From the NCBI RefSeq assembly GCF_031432975.1, contig NZ_CP133838.1, positions 4,092,001-4,156,000 of the forward strand: a stretch of DNA of 64,000 nt, in the 5' to 3' direction. Below, one piece after another: positions 1 through 7,976 of the stretch. Origin of the DNA: Buttiauxella selenatireducens (GTDB taxonomy: Bacteria; Pseudomonadota; Gammaproteobacteria; Enterobacterales; Enterobacteriaceae). The notes beneath the pieces are model-generated. The model saw only the letters and a program-made list of their open reading frames with translations, had not been told where the DNA came from and ran no database searches. Numbering within the stretch: position 1 is the stretch's first letter; each line of letters starts with the position of its first letter. The position numbers and the translations under genes are program-made.

Positions 1-254
1 CGGAAGGAGGATTATCCTGGTGGATTGAACTGCCAAAACCACTGGCAACCGTCTTTGCCGCCAGCGCGGAATCCATCGGTATTCGCATTGGCGCAGGCCC
101 ACGTTTTGGAGCCGAAGGAGCATTTGAACGGTATTTGAGATTGCCATTTACGCTTGAACCCACGCAAATGCGCGCAGCACTGGAGCGATTAAAGCCAATT
201 TGGGATAACCTGGCACAAACTCGGGATGAATATTTAAGGAGAACAGTGGTTTAG
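1..254 (+). CDS. C-terminal end of a MocR/PdxR-type GntR-aminotransferase regulator (partial)
   Basis: The window opens inside an open frame that runs from base 3 to a TAG at 252-254, giving 84 residues. The translation contains SWWIELP, then GIRIGAGPRFG and FERYLRLPFT. This is the usual ending of the class-I aminotransferase-like domain in MocR-family regulators, which join a GntR winged helix to a PLP-binding fold. The start and DNA-binding domain lie outside the window, so its target and subfamily cannot be told. It converges with the IprA-like gene. A weak GGGTGCG/CGCACCC hairpin at 269-296 lies between them, without a T tract. Confidence 0.7.
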   Translation, partial: EGGLSWWIELPKPLATVFAASAESIGIRIGAGPRFGAEGAFERYLRLPFTLEPTQMRAALERLKPIWDNLAQTRDEYLRRTVV

Positions 255-318
255 CGGGAGGCGAAATTGGGTGCGATGAGTATTAAACCCGCACCCGGTT
301 AAGATAAATTGCCACTTT

Positions 319-957
319 TTAATAATCTTCAGGTAATACTTTATTAATCGAAATCAATTTGCCACTTTTCACTGAAATATATCCCCCTTCCTTTAAATCC
401 GCCAGCACACGAAACACATGCGTACGCGATAATTTGGTACGTCGAATAATAAAATTCGCCAGACCTTCGCTTTCGTTGGGGAATGTCTTCGATCTGTATA
501 GATAACGATATAACATCGGTTTAATCGTTTGGTAACTTGTCAGCTGTTTCCTCTCAGAATGAAGCTCCAAAGAGAATATGGTCATAAAAATCAAAATTTT
601 TGATAACACCTGCATATATTCAGCATTTTGAAAAAAGATCCCATCAAAATCCTGCCAGGAGATTTTAATCAATTCAACAGGTGTCATGCATTTATATTCA
701 AAGTTGAGTTGCGGGCAATACCTTTCCATTAGGCCAATTGGCATAAGTTCAATGACATTGCCAATAGTGAGTTCACTTTCCGCATGGGATATGGCGACTG
801 AACCCTCCAGGGGAAAGTAAATAAAACCAGATATTGGCTCTATTTTTTCTTTATCTGAAAAGATGAGTTTCTCGCCTTTTTCACTAACGTCAACAATAAA
901 GCCTCTCAGATCAAGTGATTGATAACAGAAGTGAATGTTTTCAAAATCAGCTTTCAT
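319..957 (-). CDS. IprA-family winged-helix transcriptional regulator
   Basis: The protein has 212 residues from the ATG at 957. A TTG 14 codons upstream (999) is also in frame, but only the ATG has a GGGGAG just before it. The N-terminal two thirds looks like a cyclic-nucleotide-binding-type beta fold without a clear ligand motif. The C-terminus (FIIRRTKLSRTHVFRVLADLKEGGYI, then SGKLISINK) is a winged helix very like the end of E. coli IprA (YaiV), a regulator affecting hydrogen peroxide resistance. It is diverged enough to be a paralogue rather than IprA itself. It faces away from the alkyl sulfatase gene across 280 bases that contain a dyad operator candidate, so local control of that gene is a reasonable inference. 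Confidence 0.65.
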   Translation of the reverse strand: MKADFENIHFCYQSLDLRGFIVDVSEKGEKLIFSDKEKIEPISGFIYFPLEGSVAISHAESELTIGNVIELMPIGLMERYCPQLNFEYKCMTPVELIKISWQDFDGIFFQNAEYMQVLSKILIFMTIFSLELHSERKQLTSYQTIKPMLYRYLYRSKTFPNESEGLANFIIRRTKLSRTHVFRVLADLKEGGYISVKSGKLISINKVLPEDY

Positions 958-1055
958 AGGCTCCCCAAATATACCATCAGTTGTTGCAGTATAGTGCAAC
1001 CGAAGGTGGGATGTCTGTACTGACTAAAGTTTCTATTTCGTCCCCTATTAATAAC

Positions 1056-1082
1056 GCACAGTCCCATTTGGGACTATTGTGC
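1056..1082. promoter_or_regulatory. Dyad operator candidate between the IprA-like gene and the alkyl sulfatase gene
   Basis: The core AGTCCCATTTGGGACT (1060-1075) is a 6-bp inverted repeat around ATTT. It is flanked by GCACA on the left and TGTGC on the right, extending the symmetry with a three-base bulge. It lies in the divergent intergenic region, with no coding overlap. Binding by the neighbouring regulator is inference. Confidence 0.4.
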
Positions 1083-1237
1083 TTTAAAACAATCCACTAA
1101 AATTGACGAAATAGTGAATAGATTTTTTAACCTACATCAATCGTCAATATTAGATTGTGCTTAAAAAATATATTTACTCTCGCCATGGCGACTCTGATTC
1201 GTCAAATACATAACATTGCCACTTAGAGGTTGAATTA

Positions 1238-3214
1238 ATGAGATTGAATCTGATAGCCAGTAGTCTGGCTGTCGCGGGTTTACTGGTCACCATGTCAGTA
1301 ACAGCGGCAACTCCTGCGCCGACAAAAGAAGCAACGGCAGCAACCAAACGCGCCAATGAAGCCATTTACAACCAACTTCCCTTCGCGGATAAAACCGATT
1401 TTGCCAATGCGCATAAAGGTTTTATTGCCGCACTTCCACAAAGTATTATTAAAGGTGAGAAAGGAAATGTTGTCTGGAATCCTCAACAATATGCTTTCAT
1501 TAAAGAAGGCGATAAAGCACCAGATACAGTAAACCCAAGCCTTTGGCGTCAGTCTCAACTCATCAACATTAGCGGTCTGTTTGAAGTCACTGACGGTGTT
1601 TACCAGATCCGTAACCTTGATTTGTCCAATATGACGATTATCGAGGGTAAAAAAGGCATTACCGTCATTGACCCGCTCGTTTCCGCAGAAACAGCTAAAG
1701 TCGGCATGGATCTTTATTACAAAAGTCGCGGTAAAAAACCGGTAGTTGCCGTTATTTATACCCATAGCCACGTTGACCATTACGGCGGCGTTCGTGGTGT
1801 TGTTGATGAAGCCGATGTAAAGGCGGGGAAAGTTAAAATCTATGGCCCGCAGGGGTTCATGGAAGCCTCTGTTGACGAAAATATCATGGCGGGTAACGCC
1901 ATGAGTCGTCGCGCAAGCTATATGTACGGCAATCTTTTACCTGCTAATTCAAAAGGCCAGGTGGGTGCGGGATTGGGGACGACCACTTCTGCAGGTACCG
2001 TGACCTTATTGGCGCCAACAAATTACATAACACACACGGGGCAGGAAGAAGTTATCGATGGACTGACCTATGACTTTATGATGGCGCCAGGTTCTGAAGC
2101 CCCATCTGAAATGCTGTGGTATGTCAAAGAGAAGAAAATGATCGAAGCGGCGGAGGATGTTACTCACACTCTGCACAACACTTATTCTCTGCGTGGGGCA
2201 AAAATCCGCGATCCGCTGGCCTGGTCCAAATATATCAACGCCGCAATTGATCGCTGGGGTAACGATGCCGAAATTATTATCGCCCAACACCACTGGCCAA
2301 CCTGGGGTAAAGATAATGTCGTGAACCTGATGAAAGGCCAGCGCGATATGTATCGTTATATCAATGACCAGACGCTGCGCATGGCGAACCAGGGCCTGAC
2401 ACGCGACGAAATTGCAGCAAAAATTAAATTGCCGCCAAACTTAGCCAAAACTTGGGCAAGCCGTGGTTATTACGGTTCTGTCAGCCACGACGTAAAAGCC
2501 ACCTATGTGTTTTATCTCGGTTGGTTCAATGGCAACCCGGCAACGTTAGACGAGCTGCCACCAGAAGATTCTGCAAAGAAATTCGTCGAATACATGGGAG
2601 GTGCTGATGCTGTCCTTCAGAAAGCCAAAACTGACTTTGAACAGGGCAATTACCGCTGGGTCGCTCAGGTTGTGAGCAAAGTCGTGTTCGCCGATCCGAG
2701 CAACAAAACTGCACGAAACCTTGAAGCCGATGCACTGGAGCAAATGGGCTATCAGGCTGAATCTGGCCCATGGCGCAACTTCTACCTGACTGGTGCTCAA
2801 GAACTACGAAATGGCGTGGGGATTGGCCCAACGCCAAATACTGCCAGCCCTGATACCGTTAAGGCAATGACGCCAGAAATGTTCTTCGATTATTTGGCGG
2901 TACATATCAATGGCGAGAAGGCGGGTGATACCAAAGCGGTGTTTAACATCGACTTGGGTAGCGATGGCGGCAAATACAAGCTGGAGTTGGAAAATGGGGT
3001 GTTAAACCATACCGCTAACACCGAAGCAAAAGATGCCGATGCCACATTCTCCTTGAACAGAGATACGCTTAACAGAATCATCCTTAAAGAAGAAACGCTT
3101 AAACAGGCGGTGGATAAAGGTGAAGTTAAGGTGACAGGCAACAGTGAGAAGATGAACGAGATGCTAGGTTTTATGGATAACTTTGAATTCTGGTTCAATA
3201 TCGTTACCCCATAA
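1238..3214 (+). CDS. Periplasmic alkyl sulfatase, metallo-beta-lactamase fold (YjcS/SdsA1 family)
   Basis: A 658-residue protein with an export signal (residues 1 to about 24, ending VTAA). The metallo-beta-lactamase motif THSHVDH at residues 175-181 gives the zinc ligands H176, H178, D180 and H181. TLHNTYSLRGAKIRD and SRGYYGSVSHDVKATY are typical of class III alkyl sulfatases. A helical dimerisation region and an SCP2-like C-terminal domain (about 530-658) complete the usual layout. Length is close to E. coli YjcS (661). Such enzymes hydrolyse primary alkyl sulfates such as SDS to the alcohol and sulfate. RBS AGAGG precedes the ATG. It is monocistronic, followed at once by a terminator, and divergent from the IprA-like regulator. 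Confidence 0.88.
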   Translation: MRLNLIASSLAVAGLLVTMSVTAATPAPTKEATAATKRANEAIYNQLPFADKTDFANAHKGFIAALPQSIIKGEKGNVVWNPQQYAFIKEGDKAPDTVNPSLWRQSQLINISGLFEVTDGVYQIRNLDLSNMTIIEGKKGITVIDPLVSAETAKVGMDLYYKSRGKKPVVAVIYTHSHVDHYGGVRGVVDEADVKAGKVKIYGPQGFMEASVDENIMAGNAMSRRASYMYGNLLPANSKGQVGAGLGTTTSAGTVTLLAPTNYITHTGQEEVIDGLTYDFMMAPGSEAPSEMLWYVKEKKMIEAAEDVTHTLHNTYSLRGAKIRDPLAWSKYINAAIDRWGNDAEIIIAQHHWPTWGKDNVVNLMKGQRDMYRYINDQTLRMANQGLTRDEIAAKIKLPPNLAKTWASRGYYGSVSHDVKATYVFYLGWFNGNPATLDELPPEDSAKKFVEYMGGADAVLQKAKTDFEQGNYRWVAQVVSKVVFADPSNKTARNLEADALEQMGYQAESGPWRNFYLTGAQELRNGVGIGPTPNTASPDTVKAMTPEMFFDYLAVHINGEKAGDTKAVFNIDLGSDGGKYKLELENGVLNHTANTEAKDADATFSLNRDTLNRIILKEETLKQAVDKGEVKVTGNSEKMNEMLGFMDNFEFWFNIVTP

Positions 3215-3221
3215 TGCAAAA

Positions 3222-3253
3222 GCCCTGTGGCGTATGTCGCAGGGCATTTTTTT
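3222..3253 (+). terminator. Intrinsic terminator of the alkyl sulfatase gene
   Basis: GCCCTG...CAGGGC hairpin (3222-3245) followed by seven T residues (3247-3253), 7 bases past the stop codon. Confidence 0.85.
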
Positions 3254-3450
3254 GCAGTTCTTTATCATTATCTACAACGCCTCAAAGCAACAATTCCTCT
3301 CTCTACCCGCTCATTTCCAGCAATACCCTTCCCTCAAACGATGTCGATAAAAGACAGGCGTTCACATAGCTTTAAAATGAGAAAATCAACGTTGTCCCGA
3401 AAAGAAACCTAAGCAGAAGAATGGAATGGAAATGTCAGGGAGGCAGAATT

Positions 3451-3564
3451 GGGTGGGGGCCCTGCCAGCTACATCCCGGCACACACGTCATCTGCTGCGG
3501 CTGCTTCCTTCCGGACCTGACCGAATTCACAAATTAGTGTTGCGGGAGAACCAACAGGGCCCCC
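3451..3564 (-). ncRNA. ffs: 4.5S RNA, RNA component of the signal recognition particle
   Basis: The 114-base segment read on the minus strand begins GGGGGCCCTGTTGG and ends GGGCCCCCACCC, giving the long closing helix. It keeps the SRP core: GTCCGGAAGGAAGCAGC on the minus strand, with the GGAA tetraloop region and internal loops that bind Ffh. Length equals E. coli ffs (114 nt). The apical segment differs from E. coli in a few bases. 4.5S RNA with Ffh targets nascent inner-membrane proteins to FtsY and SecYEG. The gene lies upstream of atl as in E. coli. Confidence 0.95.
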
Positions 3565-3597
3565 ATTGAGAGCGCTAGTTACCTAACGCGCTGGCGC

Positions 3598-3626
3598 ATT
3601 ATCCATGTTGCCCCAGGCAATTGCAA
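3598..3626 (-). promoter_or_regulatory. ffs promoter
   Basis: On the minus strand TTGCAA (3621-3626) is followed after 17 bases by GATAAT (3598-3603), then a GC-rich discriminator. A start near 3590 would leave a 5' leader of about 25 bases. That fits the known RNase P processing of pre-4.5S RNA. Confidence 0.7.
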
Positions 3627-3758
3627 GCAAGGAGCGGTCAGGTGTTGCTTTCTTGCGCAGCCCCTGTTTTTCTTTCTAGTTTAGCGCACGACGATTATCC
3701 TTACCCTCTGGCTGTTATACCCAGGTGACTTCAAAGCACAGGGTAAATGGAGTTAGCT

Positions 3759-4070
3759 ATGGAAAATAACGATTCATTCCCGCAGCGCGTTTATCAGATT
3801 ATCGCTGCTATCCCGGAAGGTCACGTCACGACCTATGGCGATGTGGCTCGGCTGGCAGGTTCCCCCCGCGCCGCGCGGCAAGTAGGCGGTGTTCTCAAGC
3901 GCCTACCTGAAGGCAGCAAATTACCCTGGCATCGCGTGGTGAACCGTCATGGCACGATTTCGCTGACCGGCCCGGATTTACAACGTCAGCGGCAAGCGTT
4001 GCTTTCAGAGGGAATTATGGTGTCTGGCAACGGGAAAATTGATATGCAGCGTTATCGCTGGAATTACTAA
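3759..4070 (+). CDS. atl: Alkyltransferase-like protein Atl (O6-alkylguanine lesion binder)
   Basis: About 103 residues from the ATG at 3759, which has GGAG six bases upstream; another ATG at 3747 is possible. The fold is the DNA-binding C-terminal domain of O6-alkylguanine-DNA alkyltransferase. The active-site PCHR is PWHR here (LPWHRVVN), so the acceptor cysteine is replaced by tryptophan, the mark of the ATL family. Such proteins flip and bind O6-alkylguanine and flag it for nucleotide excision repair. The helix GSPRAARQVGGVL and the end YRWNY match E. coli YbaZ. The gene lies just downstream of ffs, in the opposite orientation. Confidence 0.93.
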   Translation: MENNDSFPQRVYQIIAAIPEGHVTTYGDVARLAGSPRAARQVGGVLKRLPEGSKLPWHRVVNRHGTISLTGPDLQRQRQALLSEGIMVSGNGKIDMQRYRWNY

Positions 4071-4093
4071 AAAGCGCCTCGAAGGAGGCGCTT
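4069..4093 (-). terminator. Terminator for ybaY, overlapping the end of atl
   Basis: AAGCGCCTC/GAGGCGCTT, a perfect 9-bp stem with a GAAG loop (4072-4093). On the minus strand it runs into five T residues that overlap the atl stop codon. It probably also stops atl transcription less efficiently. Confidence 0.75.
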
Positions 4094-4144
4094 AAGTGAG
4101 TTGTCGTGGATTGAAAACCACACTTTACTCGGCAACGCTTAGCA

Positions 4145-4723
4145 TCATAACTGCGTTGGAGCCGGTACCGCTGACGAAGGGTTAACCTGAGTCGGGGATG
4201 TCAACGGAACGGTCGTTGCTGCGCCACCGTTGTCCTGCACAGGAACTGCCGTCTGCTGAACAGGTACCAATGTCAGATCCGCTTTAACTCCCCCATTGTT
4301 TATGACCGGCTGAATGGTATCGGTGATAAACATTAGCTGATTATTCACGGTGATTGCCGCACTCAGAATGATGCGCGCGTTAGGTTGAATATCCGCTGGG
4401 TTATACGGCAACACAAAGCTGAACGGCGATTGTTTCCCTTCCGTACGGACAGCTCGCTGCGACAGCACTCTTGACGGCGCATCCGCCAAAGATGCATCAG
4501 ATAATGTCACCGTGAGCACAGCATCTGGCGGCAACGCGATACGTTGACGAATCCAGACCGTACCCGAAACATTTGGCTGTTGAATATCAGACTGCGCTAA
4601 AGATGCTGCTGATGAAGTCGTCGCAGCAGGGGCTGGTGTCGGGATGTCAGCACTTTTATTATGCGCGCATCCCACCATCGCAACAGCAATGGCTAAACCA
4701 CTTAACGTGTGCACAAGTTTCAT
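4145..4723 (-). CDS. ybaY: YbaY family lipoprotein
   Basis: 192 residues. A lipoprotein signal ends in MVGC (C19), after which comes a Thr/Ala/Pro-rich linker. The YbaY domain follows (about 50-155), with VSGTVWIRQRIALPPDAVLTVTLSDAS as its first strands, then a Pro/Thr/Gln-rich tail. The family is usually predicted to be an outer-membrane lipoprotein of unknown job. AAGGAG stands before the ATG. It is divergent from tesB and convergent with atl, as in E. coli. Confidence 0.92.
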   Translation of the reverse strand: MKLVHTLSGLAIAVAMVGCAHNKSADIPTPAPAATTSSAASLAQSDIQQPNVSGTVWIRQRIALPPDAVLTVTLSDASLADAPSRVLSQRAVRTEGKQSPFSFVLPYNPADIQPNARIILSAAITVNNQLMFITDTIQPVINNGGVKADLTLVPVQQTAVPVQDNGGAATTVPLTSPTQVNPSSAVPAPTQL

Positions 4724-4886
4724 TGATTTGTTCTCCTTATCATCAATGCACCAGCAGGCTGTTGGCCCACAAGTAATGAGTGGTTAAACATACTTATCAC
4801 GCTAAGTGTGGCACATATCACTGATTTTTGCCTAAAACCGTAACACAAGATCAGGTCGGGCCACTGGGTGGCGATTGTTGGAAACC

Positions 4887-4895
4887 TGTTATAAT
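4887..4895 (+). promoter_or_regulatory. Extended -10 promoter candidate for tesB
   Basis: TGTTATAAT, an extended -10 element with a perfect TATAAT (4890-4895). No good -35 lies upstream. It sits 44 bases before the tesB start. Confidence 0.55.
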
Positions 4896-4938
4896 CAGGC
4901 CAATTGCGCGATTTTTATTATTTCATTGAGGACCTTTT

Positions 4939-5799
4939 ATGAGTCAGGCGCTCAGCAATTTGTTGGCATTACTCAATCTGGAAAAGATTGAAGAAGGTAT
5001 TTTTCGTGGCCAGAGCGAGGACTTAGGTTTACGTCAGGTTTTCGGTGGACAAGTCGTTGGCCAGGCGCTGTATGCCGCCAAAGAAACCGTGCCAACAGAA
5101 CGCCTGGTGCACTCTTTCCACAGTTATTTTCTGCGCCCAGGGGACAGCTCAAAGCCTATTGTTTATGACGTAGAAACTCTGCGTGATGGCAATAGTTTCA
5201 GCGCACGACGCGTTGCGGCGATCCAAAATGGCAAGCCTATTTTCTATATGACCGCCTCTTTCCAGGCGCCAGAGTCTGGCTTTGAACATCAAAAAGCCAT
5301 GCCAGGGGCTCCTGCCCCGGAAAATCTGAAGTCAGAAACAGAAATCGCCATGGCGTTTGAAAAGTTGCTGCCACAGAGCCTGAAAGAGAAGTTTCTCTGT
5401 GAAAAGCCACTCGAGATCCGCCCGGTTGTATTCCACAACCCTATGCAAGGGCATGTCGATGAGCCGGTACGTCAGGTGTGGATGCGAGCCAACGGTAAAA
5501 TGCCAACGGAATTACACGTACATCAGTATCTGCTGGGTTATGCCTCTGATTTTAACTTCCTTCCCGTCGCGCTTCAGCCACATGGCGTTGGTTTCCTTGA
5601 GCCGGGTATGCAAGTGGCGACTATCGATCACTCAATGTGGTTCCACCGCCCGTTTGATATGAATGACTGGTTGTTGTATAGCGTGGAAAGTACGTCGGCT
5701 TCCAGTGCGCGTGGCTTTGTTCGCGGGGAGTTTTATTCACGCGATGGCGTGTTGGTGGCGTCAACGGTGCAGGAAGGTGTGATGCGTAAGCGAGGTTAG
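4939..5799 (+). CDS. tesB: Acyl-CoA thioesterase II
   Basis: 286 residues, the same length as E. coli TesB, with two hotdog domains in tandem. The conserved GGQVVGQAL near residue 36 and the C-terminal [10 protein letters not shown] (aspartate of the Asp/Thr/Gln catalytic set) are present. The end [14 protein letters not shown] carries the conserved glutamine. TesB hydrolyses medium- and long-chain acyl-CoA to free fatty acid and CoA in the cytoplasm. GAGGACC precedes the ATG. It is monocistronic. Its 3' side is a tandem palindromic repeat instead of an ordinary terminator. Confidence 0.95.
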   Translation: MSQALSNLLALLNLEKIEEGIFRGQSEDLGLRQVFGGQVVGQALYAAKETVPTERLVHSFHSYFLRPGDSSKPIVYDVETLRDGNSFSARRVAAIQNGKPIFYMTASFQAPESGFEHQKAMPGAPAPENLKSETEIAMAFEKLLPQSLKEKFLCEKPLEIRPVVFHNPMQGHVDEPVRQVWMRANGKMPTELHVHQYLLGYASDFNFLPVALQPHGVGFLEPGMQVATIDHSMWFHRPFDMNDWLLYSVESTSASSARGFVRGEFYSRDGVLVASTVQEGVMRKRG

Positions 5800-5809
5800 G
5801 GTCAGGACG

Positions 5810-6059
5810 CCCTCACCCCAGCCCTCTCCCCCAGGAGAGGGAGGAAACTTCACAATCCCCTCTCCCTCGTGAAGAAGTGAACCGACCATTCCCCTCTCCC
5901 TCGTGAAGATGAGAACCGGCCATTCCCCTCTCCCTCGTGAAGATGAGAACCGGCCAATCCCCTCTCCCTCGTGCAGATGAGAACGGCCATTCCCATCTCC
6001 CTCGTGCAGATGAGAACGGCCATTCCCCTCTCCCTTTGGGAGAGGGTTAGGGTGAGGGG
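5810..6059. repeat. CCCTCACC/GGTGAGGG palindromic element with expanded internal tandem repeat
   Basis: The outer ends are inverted: CCCTCACCCCAGCCCTCTCC at the left and GGGAGAGGGTTAGGGTGAGG at the right. Between them, from 5857 to 6024, lie five tandem units of 34, 34, 34, 33 and 33 bases. Each has the form C4TCTCCCTCGTG-A/C-AGATGAGAAC-GGCCATT with a few changes. It fills the gap between convergent tesB and amtB. Three related copies occur in this window. Open frames across it are low-complexity artefacts. Confidence 0.9.
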
Positions 6060-6065
6060 AAACAA

Positions 6066-7352
6066 TTATGCGTTGTAAGCATTTTCGCCATGGCTGTTCA
6101 CATCCAGACCTTCGCGCTCTTGCTCTTCTGGTACACGCAGACCCACAGTCAGGTCAGCAACCTTGAAGCCAATGAACGCAACAACTGCGGACCAGACAAT
6201 CGTCACACCGATACTTTCCAACTGCACCAGTACCTGATGGCCCAGCGTCACGCCTTCTGCGTAGCCCACACCACCCAGAGAGGTTGATGCAAAGATACCG
6301 GTCATGATGCAACCTACGATACCGCACACGCCGTGGACGCCAAACACATCGCAAGGGTCATCCACACGCAGCCATTTTTTCAGCAGGGTTACGCCCCACA
6401 AGCCTGCCAGACCTGCCACGATACCGATAATCAGTGCACCGCCGACGCCGACATAGCCACACGCTGGAGTGATACCAACCAGACCGGCGATAGCACCAGA
6501 ACACGCGCCCAGCAAAGAAGGCTTGCCACGCAATGCCCACTCACCAAATACCCAACCAAGGACTGCCGCTGCTGTTGCGACAACAGTGTTCACAAAGGCC
6601 AAGGCTGCGATTTCGTTTGCCGCACTCGCAGAGCCTGCGTTGAAGCCAAACCAGCCGAAGTACAGGATGGCAGTACCGGTAAACACCATTGGCAGGTTAT
6701 GCGGTTTGAACGCTTCTTTACCGTAACCCACACGTTTACCAATCAGGTAAGCCCCCACCAGCCCCGCCACCGCGGCGTTGATGTGTACGACTGTACCGCC
6801 CGCGAAGTCCATTGCGCCATGCGTTGCCAGCAAACCGCCTCCCCACACCATATGCGCAATCGGCACATAAGAGAGCGTCAGCCAAATCACAACGAAGATC
6901 AGCACCGCAGAGAAGCGAATACGTTCAGCTAACGCGCCAACAATAAGCCCCACGGTGATACACGCGAAGGAACCCTGGAACGCAACATGAATATATTGGT
7001 AGAAAGACCCCATCAGCGCGGTGAGTTGAATATTTTTCAGTAACAGCCAGTCGAAGTTACCAAAGAAGTTGCCACCGGTGCCAAAGGCCAATGAATAGCC
7101 GTAAACCACCCACAGCACGCAAACCAGTGCAAATGTGACCGTTATCTGCGTCAACATCGACAGCACGTTTTTAGAGCGAATCAAGCCGCCGTAAAACAGT
7201 GCCAGCCCAGGTATTGTCATAAACAGCACCAATGCAGTGCTAATCATCATAAAGGCGTTGTCTGCTTTATCGGCCACAGCCGGTGCCGCCAGAGCAATTG
7301 ACGGCGCAAGTGCCAGGGCTACAACGCCTAAGATAGAGGCTAATTTGTTCAT
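6066..7352 (-). CDS. amtB: Ammonium channel AmtB
   Basis: 428 residues from the ATG at 7352, chosen because it gives the E. coli length and is preceded by AAGGGATGG. A cleaved signal peptide (to about ALAAPAV) comes before 11 membrane helices. The twin histidines of the pore are visible in GGTVVHINAA and DVFGVHGVCGIVG, and the periplasmic aspartate in HGAMDFAGG. The C-terminal tail (VGLRVPEEQEREGLDVNSHGENAYNA) is the GlnK-interacting region and is nearly identical to E. coli. The trimer conducts ammonium or ammonia across the inner membrane. It is transcribed with glnK, 32 bases downstream. Confidence 0.97.
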   Translation of the reverse strand: MNKLASILGVVALALAPSIALAAPAVADKADNAFMMISTALVLFMTIPGLALFYGGLIRSKNVLSMLTQITVTFALVCVLWVVYGYSLAFGTGGNFFGNFDWLLLKNIQLTALMGSFYQYIHVAFQGSFACITVGLIVGALAERIRFSAVLIFVVIWLTLSYVPIAHMVWGGGLLATHGAMDFAGGTVVHINAAVAGLVGAYLIGKRVGYGKEAFKPHNLPMVFTGTAILYFGWFGFNAGSASAANEIAALAFVNTVVATAAAVLGWVFGEWALRGKPSLLGACSGAIAGLVGITPACGYVGVGGALIIGIVAGLAGLWGVTLLKKWLRVDDPCDVFGVHGVCGIVGCIMTGIFASTSLGGVGYAEGVTLGHQVLVQLESIGVTIVWSAVVAFIGFKVADLTVGLRVPEEQEREGLDVNSHGENAYNA

Positions 7353-7384
7353 TTTTTCCATCCCTTTCACGAGTGGCAAGACGA

Positions 7385-7723
7385 TTACAGTGCGGCTTCG
7401 TCGGCTTCGCCGGTACGAATGCGGATGACACGTTGCAGTTCAGCAACGAAAATTTTGCCATCACCAATCTTGCCGGTATAGGCAGCTTTGCTAATGACAT
7501 CAATCACTTCGTCGAGTTGATCATCGGCAATTGCCACATCAATTTTCACTTTTGGGAGAAAATTGACGCTGTACTCAGCACCGCGGTACAACTCTGCATG
7601 ACCTTTCTGACGGCCAAAGCCTTTAACTTCGGTCACAGTCAGCCCTTGAATACCGATTGCAGACAGCGCCTCGCGTACGTCTTCGAGTTTGAACGGTTTG
7701 ATAACCACGGTAACCAGCTTCAT
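7385..7723 (-). CDS. glnK: PII nitrogen signalling protein GlnK
   Basis: 112 residues. The T-loop tyrosine uridylylated by GlnD is Y51 in RGAEYSVNF. The ATP site (TGKIGDGKIF) and the ending GEADEAAL are conserved. Under nitrogen plenty, unmodified GlnK plugs AmtB; the paired gene order glnK-amtB is the usual one. Upstream are a sigma-54 promoter and NtrC dyads, so expression under nitrogen limitation is expected. Confidence 0.97.
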   Translation of the reverse strand: MKLVTVVIKPFKLEDVREALSAIGIQGLTVTEVKGFGRQKGHAELYRGAEYSVNFLPKVKIDVAIADDQLDEVIDVISKAAYTGKIGDGKIFVAELQRVIRIRTGEADEAAL

Positions 7724-7776
7724 AGATCCCCTCCAGTCAGAATTGGGTAATTGCCTCTAGAACACGATTTAGATAA

Positions 7777-7792
7777 AGCAAAGGCCATGCCA
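7777..7792 (-). promoter_or_regulatory. Sigma-54 promoter of glnK-amtB
   Basis: On the minus strand TGGCATGGCCTTTGCT has the -24 GG and -12 GC ten bases apart, as in the consensus TGGCACG-N4-TTGCW. It puts the start about 40 bases before glnK. Confidence 0.85.
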
Positions 7793-7892
7793 AAAATGAA
7801 AAACAGGCATTTTCAGCGCGTTAAACCGCGCCGTATAAGGATTCAATGGCTGGAAATTACGATGACTGGGATTAAGAAATTTCTTAGATAAT

Positions 7893-7924
7893 AAAAACGC
7901 ACCATTTAAGTGCATGGTGCGTTT
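7893..7924 (-). terminator. Terminator of mdlAB
   Basis: Perfect 11-bp inverted repeat AAACGCACCAT/ATGGTGCGTTT around an 8-base loop. On the minus strand it runs into five T residues, 53 bases past the mdlB stop. The same bases include an NtrC-type dyad (separate entry). Confidence 0.8.
7898..7914 (-). promoter_or_regulatory. NtrC binding site candidate upstream of glnK
   Basis: On the minus strand TGCACT-TAAAT-GGTGCG matches the NtrC form TGCACY-N5-GGTGCA with one end mismatch. Its centre is about 140 bases upstream of the predicted sigma-54 start. A weaker second copy, TGCACC-AACGG-GGATGC on the plus strand, lies at 7931-7947. The two centres are about 33 bases apart, three helical turns, as expected for cooperative NtrC enhancers. 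Confidence 0.6.
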
Positions 7925-7976
7925 CTTTTCTGCACCAACGGGGATGCCCATTGGGTTTATGCGTGTTTTTGGTGCG

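Noticed and set aside
3227-3412. 61-codon frame after the alkyl sulfatase gene
   Set aside because: Starts inside the terminator hairpin and has no RBS or family likeness.
5810-6059. CRISPR array
   Set aside because: Units of 33-34 bases repeat in full with no unique spacers, and no cas genes are present.
5850-6065. Open frame of 71 codons across the repeat after tesB
   Set aside because: Composed entirely of the 33-34 base tandem unit; no RBS and a low-complexity product.
6333-6932. Long open frame antisense to amtB, 199 codons
   Set aside because: Shadow of the strongly conserved amtB frame; composition and product have no independent support.
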